NCBI GenBank assembly: GCA_029448655.1 | Contig: JACCLO010000016.1 | Span: 806,001 to 870,000 of the forward strand | DNA from: Wolfiporia cocos | Taxonomy: Eukaryota > Basidiomycota > Agaricomycetes > Polyporales > Phaeolaceae | Direction of reading: 5' to 3' | DNA length: 64,000 bases | Shown: piece after piece, positions 31,461 through 43,495 of the stretch | Numbering within the stretch: the first letter of the stretch is position 1 | Layout of the letters: each line of letters opens with the position of its first letter | The notes under the pieces: model-generated | What the model was told of the DNA's origin: nothing | The model's database searches: none | Seen by the model: the letters and a program-made list of their open reading frames with translations, nothing else | Translations under genes and position numbers: made by a program

Positions 31461-33297
31461 TCAGCAAGTAAAGTCAACGTCATGCTGTCCGAGGTAGTAT
31501 TCGTGAAGATCCCCTTCACACGATGCCCAGAGACGCATTCCCTTGTTCGTGTCTGCTACATGCATAGCGACGACAGGCGCTGCGAATGTCCCGCCGAATA
31601 GTCGGTGTGAAGACTGCTCGAAGCCCGTTGTCGGCGGTCCTGACGATGATGACGGCAGCGGTGCCTCAAGTTGACCGCCCGTCCGCATTGACCACACCCG
31701 TACACGGCAGTCCTGGCCCGCAGCAAAGATATACTCTTCCCTCGGATCGACGGCAAGGCCCTGTGGCGTGGTGTTAAGGGTGAGCACACGAGGCAGGGAC
31801 GAGTAGTGTGGGGCTCCGCACCAGCTTTGTAGAGTAAGTGTTATAGTGTCCCTTGAATTGCATCAAGGGCGTCCCGTTACGGAGGAACCGCAGGTCGTGC
31901 GTCTCCAACTGTCCGGAGTAATCAGCGGCAGCGTTCAGGTACGTGGACATTAAGCGTTGGCATGATTGAGTTACTCACGTCTCCACGTATCGTGCTTACA
32001 AGCAATTCCCACTCGTGCATAACGTTGAGATGTGTAATTGAGCTCGTGGTCCGTAGGAACCGCTGGTCAAGCAGGTCCTCCCGGGCAAAGTTACCGAGGC
32101 GCTTGTCAAAACGGTCGACGCATCCACTCCGAGCGCCTGTGTAAACCAAATGCTACATGGCACAGGACACTGTCGTCAGAACACGAATCGGTCAATCATC
32201 AGATCGCGAACCTCATCCTGAAAAATGGACAGCACATCACTACCAACGTATAGGAAGTTGTAATGTTCGACGTCAATGTCGGGGAGTAGTAGCGCACGCT
32301 TAGCAGCGCCTGAGATAAAGGTGAGAAAATATCAAGGACGCTGTATTCAACATACCGATTACGAGGCTGCGATTGTACAAATGGGCACCCCACGCATCCC
32401 GACAATGCTTCTCTGGAATAGTGAGTATCGTCCAGAGTCTATGATGTGGTTAGGTAGAATGCGAAATTCTATGATCGTTACTCACTCAGTAGGTTCGTCC
32501 TCGCGAACCACCACTCTACATGGAGATCCAAAGGAGGTAGCTCTGCAATATCCCGAGACGGACCGGATTTAGTCCATACCCCGAAAGATTATTAACTGCA
32601 GACGCACACGAAGCGTGTCCCCCAAGCGCACACAGACGATATCTGCCGATGAACGCTGAGCATCACGCGGACTGATAAAGGGGCATGCACGCGCACCGAC
32701 GACGCTAAGCTGAGTTGTCTCACATCTCCCGCATGCCTTGTGGCGCCGTGCAGCGCAAAGAGCCAGCCCTGTGAGTCGCCCACCATGACGGCAGCATCGC
32801 CGTCATCGTTCATCAGCGCGGTCTATGTGGTATTCTAGTGAGTAAGCTGCGCATGGCAGACGCTGATGAACGTGCTTGCATTCCGACAGAAGCTCGTGAT
32901 GCCCGCGTTCGTGACCTGGTGTGTGCGTCTGCGCGAGGTGAGAGCGATGCTGGCGGACTCGACTGCACTAAGCAGTTCCTCTGTCAACTAACAAGCTCCC
33001 AGGTGAGCAGTGGAAATCTGCGTACTGCATGTCCCTTCTCCGATTGTGACCGGCGTAGGCACTCCGCACATTCTCGAGTGAGGTCCATGGCTCCGTCGGA
33101 ACAGCGCGCTGCATCCGTCTGCGTTTCGCCGCAGGTCCGTATTCCTCAGTCTCTGCAAGCAACGGGCTCAGCGGACGCGCGTGTGCTCCTTGGGGCCGGC
33201 TAGACCCTCCCGGCGGTGTATTGGCTGGCTTCGACCCCAGCGGGAAGTAACGCTTCTTGTCTTCGTCCCAATAGAGGCCAGGGAGATCGCGCGGCAT
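31461..33297 (-). CDS. WD40 protein, DCAF4-like
   Basis: The start PRDLPGLYWDEDKKRYFPLG resembles the N-terminal motif of DCAF4/WDR21 proteins, substrate receptors for CUL4-DDB1 ubiquitin ligases. WD-repeat-like blades follow: MVGDSQGWLFALHG (about 32780), GARSGCVDRFDKR (about 32120), THLNVMHEWELLVST (about 32010) and the last blade VDPREEYIFAAGQDCRVRVW (about 31710). Several short introns are needed; borders between 31800 and 33050 were not fully resolved. The assignment as a DCAF rests on the N-terminal motif and the WD order. A general WD40 protein is the safe call. Confidence 0.7.
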
Positions 33298-36200
33298 TCT
33301 CTTGTTTTCAATGAGGCGTAGGTCCTGTTAATTTCCTGTTCAGTGTGCGAAAACGGAGTATTGTGATGAGGGGGATGACTGCGGGACGGAGGATATGAAT
33401 CATATACGCATTAGGAAGGCCGATCCCGGAGCGCCGGCGCAGCCATAATCGTGTCTGTGGCGCAGATCGTTACACCGCTCCTGTGTCCTAACTTGTTTCT
33501 GGACAGTCTTAAATAGTGATTGAGTGCCGAGTTTGTTGAGGAAGGGAGTATTAGTAAAATCACGCGGTTATTTGCTAAGGAAAGCTGCCCCTCCCACTCG
33601 TTGTTAATACCTACCACAAATTCGGAACAAGTATTCACTTCTTGAACGGCCCGGCGACATTGACTCTGGCAATCTTCACGAACCAGCAAGTTAGGTTTGC
33701 CTTCCAGTAAGCTATACATAGAACCCATTCTAGTCACGAAGGGCATGCCCTGATACAGGCCTAACTGATCTGCTTTAGGCACTACGAATTCATTAAGTTG
33801 CTCGATGAGGTAGAGAATTCGAGGATAGGTACGTCACTTTAGTTGTAATGTATAGCGTAGCATGAGTATATGTGCCGCAATAGCCGCAAAAACCTTGGGT
33901 AAATTTAGGGAGCTGCGCGATAAGGGCTGCACTTCGTGCACTACCATTCATTAGTTCAGCCTTGGCGGACTGATGAGGAGGAAAGGCGACACTCAATCCG
34001 CGCGACATGGGAGTGCGCAGGGATCCAGGTAGGAGCTGAGTCGGGTTTCGGAATACACGAACCTGCAATAGCAGATTGACCCTGAAAGAATGGGTCGGGG
34101 TTCCGTGATGCGTTTGAGTCGATCAAGTGAGACAAGGGGGGCTCGACCATCTGTAATTGCTGCGCATTAAATGGCCTGGACGATCACGGGCGAAGAAGTG
34201 GGTAGGAGGCTGTTTACTCCTACAGCCTGTGTCGCATGCAGTCGCTCTGTCCTACAGTGCAGAGATGGTGAAAGCCAACTTTCATGCAGCTGCGGGAGAG
34301 TGCGCAGCATTGACATTGGAAAACGTACAATGCAGCCATGCAAGACTGAATATTCTGGTTTCGTAGGTCCTCAAGCTTCGAAAAAATCTGCATGAGCTTC
34401 GTTGAAATCTGATGCGGCGCGTTTGCACCGAACATTCGGTATTTTTTCAATTCTCCCACGTAGAGACCCTTTCCTTCGCGTCTGATCGATGTGAGCACAG
34501 GCAGAGCACAGCCCACTAACGGTATCGACAGTGTCTTACTGGGAGCTTTCGTGCGCAGGGTCGAATTCAGTTAATCTCAGCCATTTATTATTGCCGACGC
34601 TAAATGGCAGAAGCTTCCGCAAGTACTGCGAAGCAAGAAATTTGAGGCATGTGGCATCATTGTGGTGCTGCGATGTCTTCTTGCGCAGGTCGCCTCGCAA
34701 GTCAGTCATCTGCAGCTGGAGCAAGGTAAATGGCCAGAACCCCTTGACAATCGTGCAGCAAACAGCAGTCGAAAGAGATACGTAATTGAAGGCGTCATGT
34801 ATGGCGTATCACATATGAGACCTTAGATACTGGAGCTACAGGTGTGGCGTCATTTCATCTAGAGATTGATTAGGATGTAATGTGCAGAGAGTTACAGCCG
34901 ATCTTTGCGAGCCTTTCTCCCGGCCTTCGCACGTAGTCATCGATCAGACTATTCCTTTGTTTCTGATCTGATCAGTATACATTGAACATTGAGCGCGTCT
35001 TGCCACATCGTCTGCTCTTTCGCGGGGGCTGTTCGCGACCAATTCCATGATGACTACGCATACAAGGCCAACCGCTTGAACTCCGAGGCAAAGCCACGAC
35101 TATACGCGGGGAATCAAGAGACAGCCGGACGTTGAGAATATTTTGCTCGCGTACCAGCCGCCGCTGCACCCGCCGATTGCACGGACCATGTCTTGGCTGG
35201 TCCCATGGCTGTCGTGCGCGCAGGGTCGCGTCTGGTCGCCCGACCGAGGTTACGTACCTGCACGCAGCTGGTGCGACGAATCAATTACTCGGGTTCGAGT
35301 CATCGACGGCGAGCGTCGTCATTCTGCCGCCCTAGATGGTGTGAACTCTGCAACGCTATTTGGCGGCTGAGCGTTCGGACCTGGGGAGCGGGCAATTTAA
35401 GTGCTGCCAGTCTAGATGCCTCTTTCGGTGGTCGGTGCCGCCCAAACACGCGGGAAAATGGTCATCCTGAATACTGGTGGGGATGATTGGACGGTGACGC
35501 CGCCAGAGCCTGGACCGCTCGAGGAGGGAAAATATTCGACTCATCGAAATCCGGGGTGATGACTTTTGTCATGACGCCCGGCGCACGCGGTCGGAGTTTG
35601 GCGACACATGCGCCCACCGACGGCGGCAGAGGCGCAGAGACAGCGAGCAGAGCGGGACGAACGACGTCGGAAGTAGCGTGAATGTTGCGGGATGATGCTG
35701 ATGATCGTCGTCGTTGCTGTTGACGACGACGGCTAGCCAAAAACATCTTAAAACACCCCGCTCAATGGGCGCCTAACCATACACTCTGACCCCCATCCGT
35801 GAACGCTCTCCCGGACCTGCACCGGCGCACCCCTTCCTCCTCTCGAAATTTGTTCCTGATCCGCTCATTCATTCGTTGATTCGGAGTGTATATTGCACCG
35901 ATGCTCCAGTCCAGGTCCTCCCTCTTCGTGCTACCCCCACCTGGCGAAGGTGAACACTACCGCCGCGTCTACGTCGAACGTGCTTGTGCGCTCGTCCTTG
36001 CCGAGGCTGCTTCTTCCGGGCCTCTTGTCGACGAGGTCCTCAAGCTCTGCCTGGAACTTTTACGGATACAGGCAGAACAGCGCACAACGCTCCCAGGGTG
36101 CTCCCCAGACGGCCTTGTCTCGGTAAGCACCCGTCCTTACGTTTAATGATCGTCGAAATTGCTGGGAAGATTCGGCGCCGCGTACGTGTATGGCACGCGT

Positions 36201-36774
36201 TCGGACTTCGCGCAACAACAGGCTGTTGATCGCAGTGCGCCGACCGGGAATCGGTGTAGCAACCGCCGTGGGTCCCGCACGTCGGACGCGTCGGTGCGCG
36301 TGATCATCGTACCCGACCCGTATGATGGCCCCCGCGTCGGATGGTTGCCCGAAACGTCTGAAGATGTCGCAATGTGCAGCGCGATTTGTCGCACTTGCTG
36401 AATGCAGTGCGATTGATCTAGGATCACAGCGCTCCGACCCTTTGTAATTGGTCTTCCTGAACTAATGCCACCGCAACACGACTTTCTGAACGTTGCCTTG
36501 GCCTCCCCGTGATCGCCGCGGTCCGCGTATTTAGGGGAGTTATTGCGAGAGTTGGACGCTGGTCGAACGCCTGCGCGTCTTGGCTAGCGCAATGCGGCGA
36601 TAGCGTGGTATGCACGCGCGTTCACATCTTCCTTACATACTCGATGATGCTAAAAGTTACTGACTCTGGCGCACCTACCTCTTCTAGCCATCCCACTCTA
36701 TATTCTCCTCATCCCCGGACCCATCGCGATATCCGAAAGCCTTGACGCGGCCCGCTGAACTTGACACACCGGAC
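33298..36774. other. Gene-poor region of about 3.5 kb
   Basis: No gene can be supported. A minus-strand ORF at 33411-33782 (123 codons, with GLYQGMPFVTRMGSMYSL) looks less random than most and might be a relic of a transposon helicase, but this is a guess. An ORF from 35901 to about 36123, ending at a good GTAAGC donor, could be a first exon, yet no following exon was found. The last few hundred bases carry the promoter of the gene at 36775. Confidence 0.4.
35901..36146 (+). CDS. Orphan ORF, possible first exon
   Basis: Codes for MLQSRSSLFVLPPPGEGEH and a Leu/Ala-rich helical stretch, with a GT donor (GTAAGC) just after a Val-Ser at about 36121. No homologue is recognised and no convincing second exon follows within 300 bp. 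It may be a decayed or very short gene. Kept only because composition and donor site look better than neighbouring ORFs. Confidence 0.2.
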   Translation: MLQSRSSLFVLPPPGEGEHYRRVYVERACALVLAEAASSGPLVDEVLKLCLELLRIQAEQRTTLPGCSPDGLVSVSTRPYV

Positions 36775-39700
36775 ATGCCTACCAAACGTCGCTCGCTGCA
36801 AGGGCTTTTCTCTCCGTCTTCCCGGAACGCGTCGCTCGCGCCTGATTCACCTTCCTCATCTACATCGGGGCGTGCTCGCTCTCATTCAACAGCAGTCTCC
36901 ACGACAGGTCACTGGGATAACGATAGCATGTCCTCGCTCCCTGATCTCCCCTTGGTGCACCTGCCTACTCCTCCGCGCGCCTCGCCACCCCCTGACCTGC
37001 TCGGCGACGACCCGTTCGCAAACCTTTCTCCTGCGCCTTCTGTGCGCCGTTTGCGTCCTCCGCCACTCAATCTTGGGAGCTCCGACATCAGTGATACTCG
37101 CTCACTGCCGCCCCGCTCGCCGCCGCCCTGCTCGCCTTTGTCCATGTGCGCGTCGCCTATATCCATGAGCGCGTCGCCTACTCGCGATTCGTTCGCGTCT
37201 TCATCCTCAGAGACCTCTTTTGCATTCCTGCAAAGCGCTCCGCCCACGCCACCCATCCCAGGCAGGGCAGGACCAGCCCGCCCAAGGTCCTCTGCCGGAG
37301 GCCAGGTACGCCCTGCTCATACTCGGCCGGCGTTCGCATCTCGGCCGTCGCTGCCGTCGCTGAAGGCGCTCGCACAGACCCGTATTGTCATTCCCAGGGT
37401 GTGTATTCCTGCCGCACTTTCTGACAAAGGGACCGAATTGCTCACTCATTTTCTTGCTGATCAGGTACGCAGAGGGCGTGTGGGCGCACAACTGCCTGTA
37501 GAGCCGTGGAACGAAAACGAGGCTGGTTCACCAAGAAGCCCGTCTGGTTCTCCGGAGACTCGCCGGCGGAAGCATTTGCGGCGTCCCACGGAATTGAGTA
37601 CTATTAGGGACTCGCGCATGGTTCTGGACGGTCATTCATTCTTCATGGGAGAAGGTTCGCCTGAACAACACCTTGCTGATTTGGCTTCAGAGACTTCCTC
37701 TATTGCCACAAGCTCCTCATGTGCAGCGCAAGAGGCCGTCGACGACCCCATGAGCGTCCCGCCAATGCTACGCGCCTATTCAGATCCGTTCCCTCGCCGC
37801 TCGGACTCTCCACCTTCCACAGTTCCATCATTGTGTCCATCATTGTGTCCGTCCTCCCCAACGTACCCATCTTCTCCTAGCTCAGACTTTACAGACCACT
37901 TTTCGCACTTCGATCAGGACACCACATACCCCGACTCGACCCCGTCATACGCCTCCCGCCATACACGTTTCCTAGACAGCGAACTCATCGCGACGCTTGA
38001 TTATAACTATGCCGACGCGATTACGAAGCTCTCTAGGCCACCTTCCCCTCCTGCCAGTGTTATTCTCAACGCTGCCATGTTCGGGAAGGGTATCCTGAAG
38101 TCGCCCACAGTCCAAATCGAGCCAGGCACCTCTGCGGAGACTATACGCGCCTTCGCTATTCGTCCCCCATCGGAGGAGTCGAACTTCCATCGTTCGTCAG
38201 GGTCCTCGACAACAGACCTGTCCTCCACGAGGAGTAGCAGCAGACATTCTCGCGCTGCATCGTCTTGCTCGACGGCATCCACCGACTACGGCCAAAGCAC
38301 AGGGCGCTCGAGCTTCATGAGCAGGGCCTCTTCTATGTTTGGCATCCCCTGGCCATCGGTCAGACCTGGACGTACGCCCCCGCTCTCCTGCTACGGTGAA
38401 TACTCGTTCGCAGACCCCCACGCGTTCGCGGACGCCGATGACATCACGGAGAGGCTTTCCCAGTCTAGCGGGCGCTCCTCCTTCTATGTGTCCGAGAATG
38501 TAGACGCATTGGGTGAGCTGGTTGATGGTGCGGACGGCATGCAACGTAGCGCCACAACTGGCGGCCGGTCAGTTAGCTCAGGGTACAGCGCCGGGCATAG
38601 CGGGCGTTCCAACGGCTATGGGAGTGGTGGTGGGTCAAATGGGTTTAGCAGCAGCTTCGGCGGCAATGGAGGTGCAGGTGGTGGTCGGAGGGGTGGTGAC
38701 GATGATCGGAACCGGAGACCTACGGGACGCCCGTCTACGTCGTCCGAGTCGGAAACCTCCTCAGAATCAGAAGAGGAAGAAAGCTCTGAGGATGACGAGT
38801 ACGCGACGCCACCCTCGCGAGCCACGCGCTCGACGGTCTCAGTCTCGCAGGACGACGATGTTCCTCTGGCACAGCAGATTCCCACGGCACTCAAGGCTCA
38901 GCGCACAATTCGCAGACAAGTCCGCGACGAGATTGACCAACGTAGGCGCGAGAGGAAGCAGCAGGATCCAGATCGCACCTTGCGACCACACTCACCTAAT
39001 GATCGCAGTGAGGCGCTGGCGCGGTCTGCTTCCGCAAAGGTGGCGAAGAACACCAACGGCGGTTCAAGAACGCTGTCTGGCACAACGCGGTTGCAACCAC
39101 CGCCGGAGCCGGTCGCAAACCCTGTGAAGCAGGTCGGGCGACAGCGCACTAAGACGCTCCCAGGCAACACTTCCAACCCCTTCTCAATTGGAGATCTCAC
39201 CAAGAAGCTGCTTGGTGTTCAGGCGGGTGGCGCGCTTCCCACTGCCGTGAGCAAGGGGCAGCGACCATCCATTGAGCAGGTCAAGCCGACAAAGACCTCG
39301 ACGAGGCCGCCTTCAAGGGACCAAAGCCTTGGAAGGGGACAAGGCGGTGACCATTCTGCGTCGCTCTTCAGACATCCGTCTCGCGCCGCAAAGGATGCAC
39401 CTCAAGACGATGGACGTGGCAGGACTATCAGGCCGGCGCGCTCGTTCAGCCGTCCCGGTACCGCCACAGTGGATGCGCCGCCTTTGCCTGCGAACGCAAG
39501 CAGCCTCGGTAGGAGTGCTACAATGTCTAAGAAGCATCCATCGGCGGAGCCTATTGCCTCCCTCAATGTTCCGCCGACGCCCGGTGCACCCATGCTACCT
39601 GAGGAGCACCGTGCACTAGAGCGCGCACGGTCTTCTCGTCAAACCAGTCAGGAGCGTGCTCGGTCTCGTCGGCCTTCCAACGAGCAAGAGGGTGTGTCTG

Positions 39701-40846
39701 CAGGTCACCGACGAAGGAAGCCTTCGGTAGCTGCCGTCGACACCTCCTTCACTGGCGGAGCATCCTCCGCGCAGAAGTCTGCCCCCGTACAAGCGGTGAC
39801 GAAGATCCAGAAGTGGCAACAGCGCATATTTGTTGGCAACATGCAACGATACGTTGTCGTCGAAATCGGCTCTTCGACGAGTGCAGGCGAAGTTCTGCAG
39901 ATTGTCGATGGCCAGGGCGCCCTGGAAGAGGGTGCGGGAAGTGGCGGCTGGATGCTGTGGGAGGTCGCACAGGACTTCGGCATGGGTATGTCTGGATCGT
40001 ACATTGAACAACGGGTGCTCATAGCGTCGTAACATTACAGAACGACCTGTCCGCAGCTTTGAGCTGTTAGCAGATGTTTGTGGGGCTTGGAACACCGATA
40101 AGATCGTTAACTTGTTGGTGATAAAAAAGACGCTGCTGGCGCCTATTCTCAGCCGTTCGGTAAGCAGGATGCTAGGCATTAACCGAGAAAATGTGCTAAT
40201 AGCTTTGTGTAGGCAATACCCAAAAGCTCTCCCATTTGTAGCGGCTATGTACAGTATGAGTACAAACGCGGCAAGTGGCAAAAACGATGGCTTGAGTTGC
40301 GAGAGCACAGTCTTTGGTTATCGAAGCGGGATTCCGTAAGTATAGTGACAAGGTCTACTGCTTGGCTCGTCTTACATCCGCAATAGGCCAAGGATTCCGT
40401 ATTCCTGTGCTCTCTCAGCAACTTCGACGCGTACTATGTGACCCGCCCCTACAAGTCACCGAAGCCGTATGTTTTCGCGGTGAAGTCTACCGACAGCCTG
40501 ACCTTCTTCGAGAACACTTCTGACTACGTGCACCTATTCGGAACTACTGAGGGCGAAGGCAAAAACTGGCTGGAGAAGATCCTTCTCGCTCGTGTGCGTT
40601 GGCCTTGCCGATTGAGGTGACCGTTTGCTGACCATTTATTTCCAGTCCTACGTCCTGTACCAGGAGCGCAACGTCATCTCTTCATCTGCTGCCAACGGTG
40701 GTAATGGCCTTGCGAGAGCGGGAACTACGCGCGCTGGTCAACGCCCAGTGCAACCGCTTGTTAATGTTAGCGCGCCAAAGGTGGAAGGACCTGTTCCCGC
40801 TGCTTTTGAGCCTGGATCTCTGCTGGCAAAGCGGCTGCCGGTGTAA
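36775..40846 (+). CDS. RA-PH domain adaptor-like protein (about 1,286 aa)
   Basis: Five exons (36775-39985, 40041-40159, 40213-40335, 40387-40593, 40646-40846) keep frame through four introns of about 50 nt. The first about 1,000 residues are Ser/Pro/Arg-rich and look disordered. The C-terminal part begins with a Ras-association-like ubiquitin fold (KWQQRIFVGNMQRYVVVEI ... GWMLWEVAQDFGMERPVRSFE) followed directly by a PH domain (SGYVQYEYKRGKWQKRWLEL ... GEGKNWLEKILLAR). This RA-PH tandem is the hallmark of Grb7/10/14 and MRL (RIAM/lamellipodin) adaptors, which link Ras-family GTPases to membranes and actin. A fungal Ras or Rap effector is inferred. The ATG at 36775 is the first in frame. Confidence 0.8.
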
Positions 40847-41119
40847 CCTAATTATTCGCTCCCATCCCCTCTCCTCTCGCGCTGTCTCGTCTTCTGTGTC
40901 GCACTAGACTGTAGTCCCTCCTTCATAATTGTCTCTTCCAATCGTTTGCGGAGCACCACATACTACCACACTCATTGTATTACAGTTTGTAGCGCGATAG
41001 CAGGGGATAATACATTTGCCACGGATACATTACAGGCAATCCACGGAACGATGGGTACGAGCACTAAGATGGTGAACATAAAGAAGTCCAAGTGCCCAAG
41101 ACGAAATTGAGGAACATGC

Positions 41120-43314
41120 TCAATCCGACGATTTCTTCTGCTTCTTCTTGGCTGGGCCGTCTTCGTCTCCATCTTTTGCCTTCGGCTTGGGCTTTGGACG
41201 TGGCTTCGGACGCTCCTCCTCGTCGACGTCCATCGCATCCTCCTTCTTCTTGGGCCTCGGCTTTGGCCGTGGCGCTGCCTTCTTAGGCTTTTCGCCCTCT
41301 TTATCATCGTCTTCAGCATCGCTTTCCTCTGCCTTGCCCTTTTTTGCTGAGGCCTTCTTAGGGGGCGCTTTCGCCTTACCCTTGGCCTTCATGAAGTCCC
41401 GATCGCCACTCGCGTCCGAAGCAGTTTGGCCTCCTTCATCAGACGAATCGCTGTCCGTAGGGGAGCCAGAGTCCGACGCTGATGCCTGGAAGTCCTCATC
41501 TATGTGGAGGGTAAGTAAAACACACGCCGGACGAGACACAGCCTCTCACCATCCTCGCTGTCCTCGTCGTCAACTCCGAGCCGCGGCTTCGGCACCTCCT
41601 CGCCGTCGCTCGCGACGCTCTGCATCTCCTCGTCCTCGTCGTCCGGGCCGAGGATGAGCTCGCCTTCCATCATCTCATTCTTGACCTTGACCTTCTTCTC
41701 GCGGAGGTATGCCTCCGTGCCCTCGTGCTCCTCCTTGTTGATCGACGTAAACGTGTACTCCGGCCCACTCTTTGTGACGATTTTGAGATCGAAGGTGCGT
41801 GCGGCGGTCGCGCCGAGACCCGCGCCGAGCCGCGAGAATACGACCTGGTGGATGTCAGCAAGCTCGATGAGCGTCGGTTGCTTCGAGACGAAGAAGATAT
41901 ATTTCTCGAGCATGAAGAGGTCGCCCTGGACGGCCTTCAGGTTCGCCTTGATGCCCGGGTGCCCGACATGACTGAGCGGAGTTAGTGTCAAGCTACTGAG
42001 AGCAAACGGATGCTCACCTCTGGAAGCTACCAGTGCCAATGATCTTCTTGCCGGACAGAGCACGGAAGACGCCAGAAACGACCTCGAATGTCGGATCCTC
42101 GTAGTTCTTCTTCAGGCGGTCGTATTTAGCCACCTCTTCTCTGTGTTGCAGATGAGATCATGAGCCCTTTCGAGAGAAAAGGAGGTCACGTACTCTGACA
42201 TATTCAGCTCAGCAGTAATCTCCTCTTCCCGGGTGAACTGCATGACAAGGTACTGGTACCGCGTCTGGCCTTGCCGGATAGGAGTGCTCAGGCCAAGCTG
42301 ATAACGCGAACTCAGCGTCATTACTATAGCAGAGATGACTTGTACCCACAATGAAGAGAACATGCTGATCATCTTTAGGGAGGAGGAAGAGCCTTGAGAT
42401 GCTGGCATACATGATCTTGTAGTCATACGTCTTTCCACGGAGCCGCAAGAAGTCGGGGAACATATCCACATCATATCGACCACGTGGAGTGAGGACAAGG
42501 ACCTCCTCGAAGCTTAGGATGACATCGCCCGCGACCTGGCCAATCTCTGCCTTCTCCTTGACGGCGTCGTGGAACGCCTGAGCGGCACTGATCTCCTCTT
42601 CTTCATCGTCAGAGTGGCCTGACTCCGCATCACGTGTTGCCGTTCCGGGAACATAGAAGCGGATTTCAACCATTTCATCAGGCGCACTGCGCGACGGCTT
42701 TTTGCTGGAGGAGGGCGTGGCGAACTCGAGCGAGACTTCGGTGCGACCCGCAATGTTTGAATTGGCCACATTGGTGAGCGGAAGCTCGAAGGATGTTTTG
42801 TTCGAGATGAGGAAGGCAAGATCCTGGCCTGGTAATGGGGCAGTGTTTGACTTGTGCGGCCCTAGTTGGCGAGGGAAAGAACGTACCTCGGAAATCTGTT
42901 GTACCCCAATTCCAGCCCTTCAATGAGACTTCCATCGTCTCAAGTGTGATGCTAAAGTGCTGCTTCAGCAATTGCGCGAGCTTGTCATGGTCCTATCGTA
43001 TTGTCAGCATTGCGAACATAAGCGAAACGGAGGTTCGGACCTCTCTAGAGAAGCCGTCAAATGTTTCCCTCGAGCGATCCTTGAGGCCAACTCTGAGCTG
43101 GTAGTTCCGCGCAACCCTGATCCACTGTGCCCACTTGATGTCCGACGAGGACATTGCGACCATTTTCTCGCTCTCTTCGCCCTTCCAGGCCATCCCACCC
43201 GCCGCGATACGATACTCTGTACACTATGAGATCACGTCGAAAGTCGGCATTATAGCACTTACTGCCGATTTCTGGCGAGAGGCCATGGTAAATGCGATCG
43301 AACTGGGTGGTCAT
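41120..43314 (-). CDS. POB3: FACT complex subunit Pob3 (SSRP1 family)
   Basis: Histone chaperone that with Spt16 reorganises nucleosomes for RNA polymerase II and replication. The N-terminus MTTQFDRIYHGLSPEIG is the Pob3 dimerisation PH domain. The SSRP1 domain and second PH domain follow (GRYDVDMFPDFLRLRGKTYD, YLVMQFTREEEI), then the Rtt106-like part (GHPGIKANLKAVQGDLFMLE). After that comes an acidic stretch and a Lys/Pro-rich tail. There is no HMG box, as expected in fungi where a separate Nhp6 supplies it. Several introns of 50-60 nt interrupt it. The start ATG is at 43314, divergent from alpha-actinin. Confidence 0.92.
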
Positions 43315-43495
43315 GGTGGGCGTGAAGGTGGTAGAGTGGCCGAGTGTGGCGGAGATGAGAGAGACCGACGCGTTTTCGGACTTTGAAAACGCGTCGCGCG
43401 CGTGGCTGCAGCAGTAAGCAGCAGCCATCCTAATCTACTTTCCACTTGCCACCGCTTACCCTCTGCCTCGGAACGCGCTCTGCTCAGCTCGGACA
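43315..43495. promoter_or_regulatory. Bidirectional promoter between POB3 and alpha-actinin
   Basis: Only 181 bp separate the two divergent start codons. It contains GAAAACGCGTCGCGCGCG (43385-43402), which includes ACGCGT, the classical MluI cell-cycle box. A role in G1/S control of POB3 is possible but not shown. Confidence 0.4.

Noticed and set aside
33411..33782. Possible transposon helicase remnant on the minus strand
   Set aside because: Only one vaguely helicase-like stretch (GLYQGMPFVTR) and no motifs I-VI. Too weak to list as a gene.
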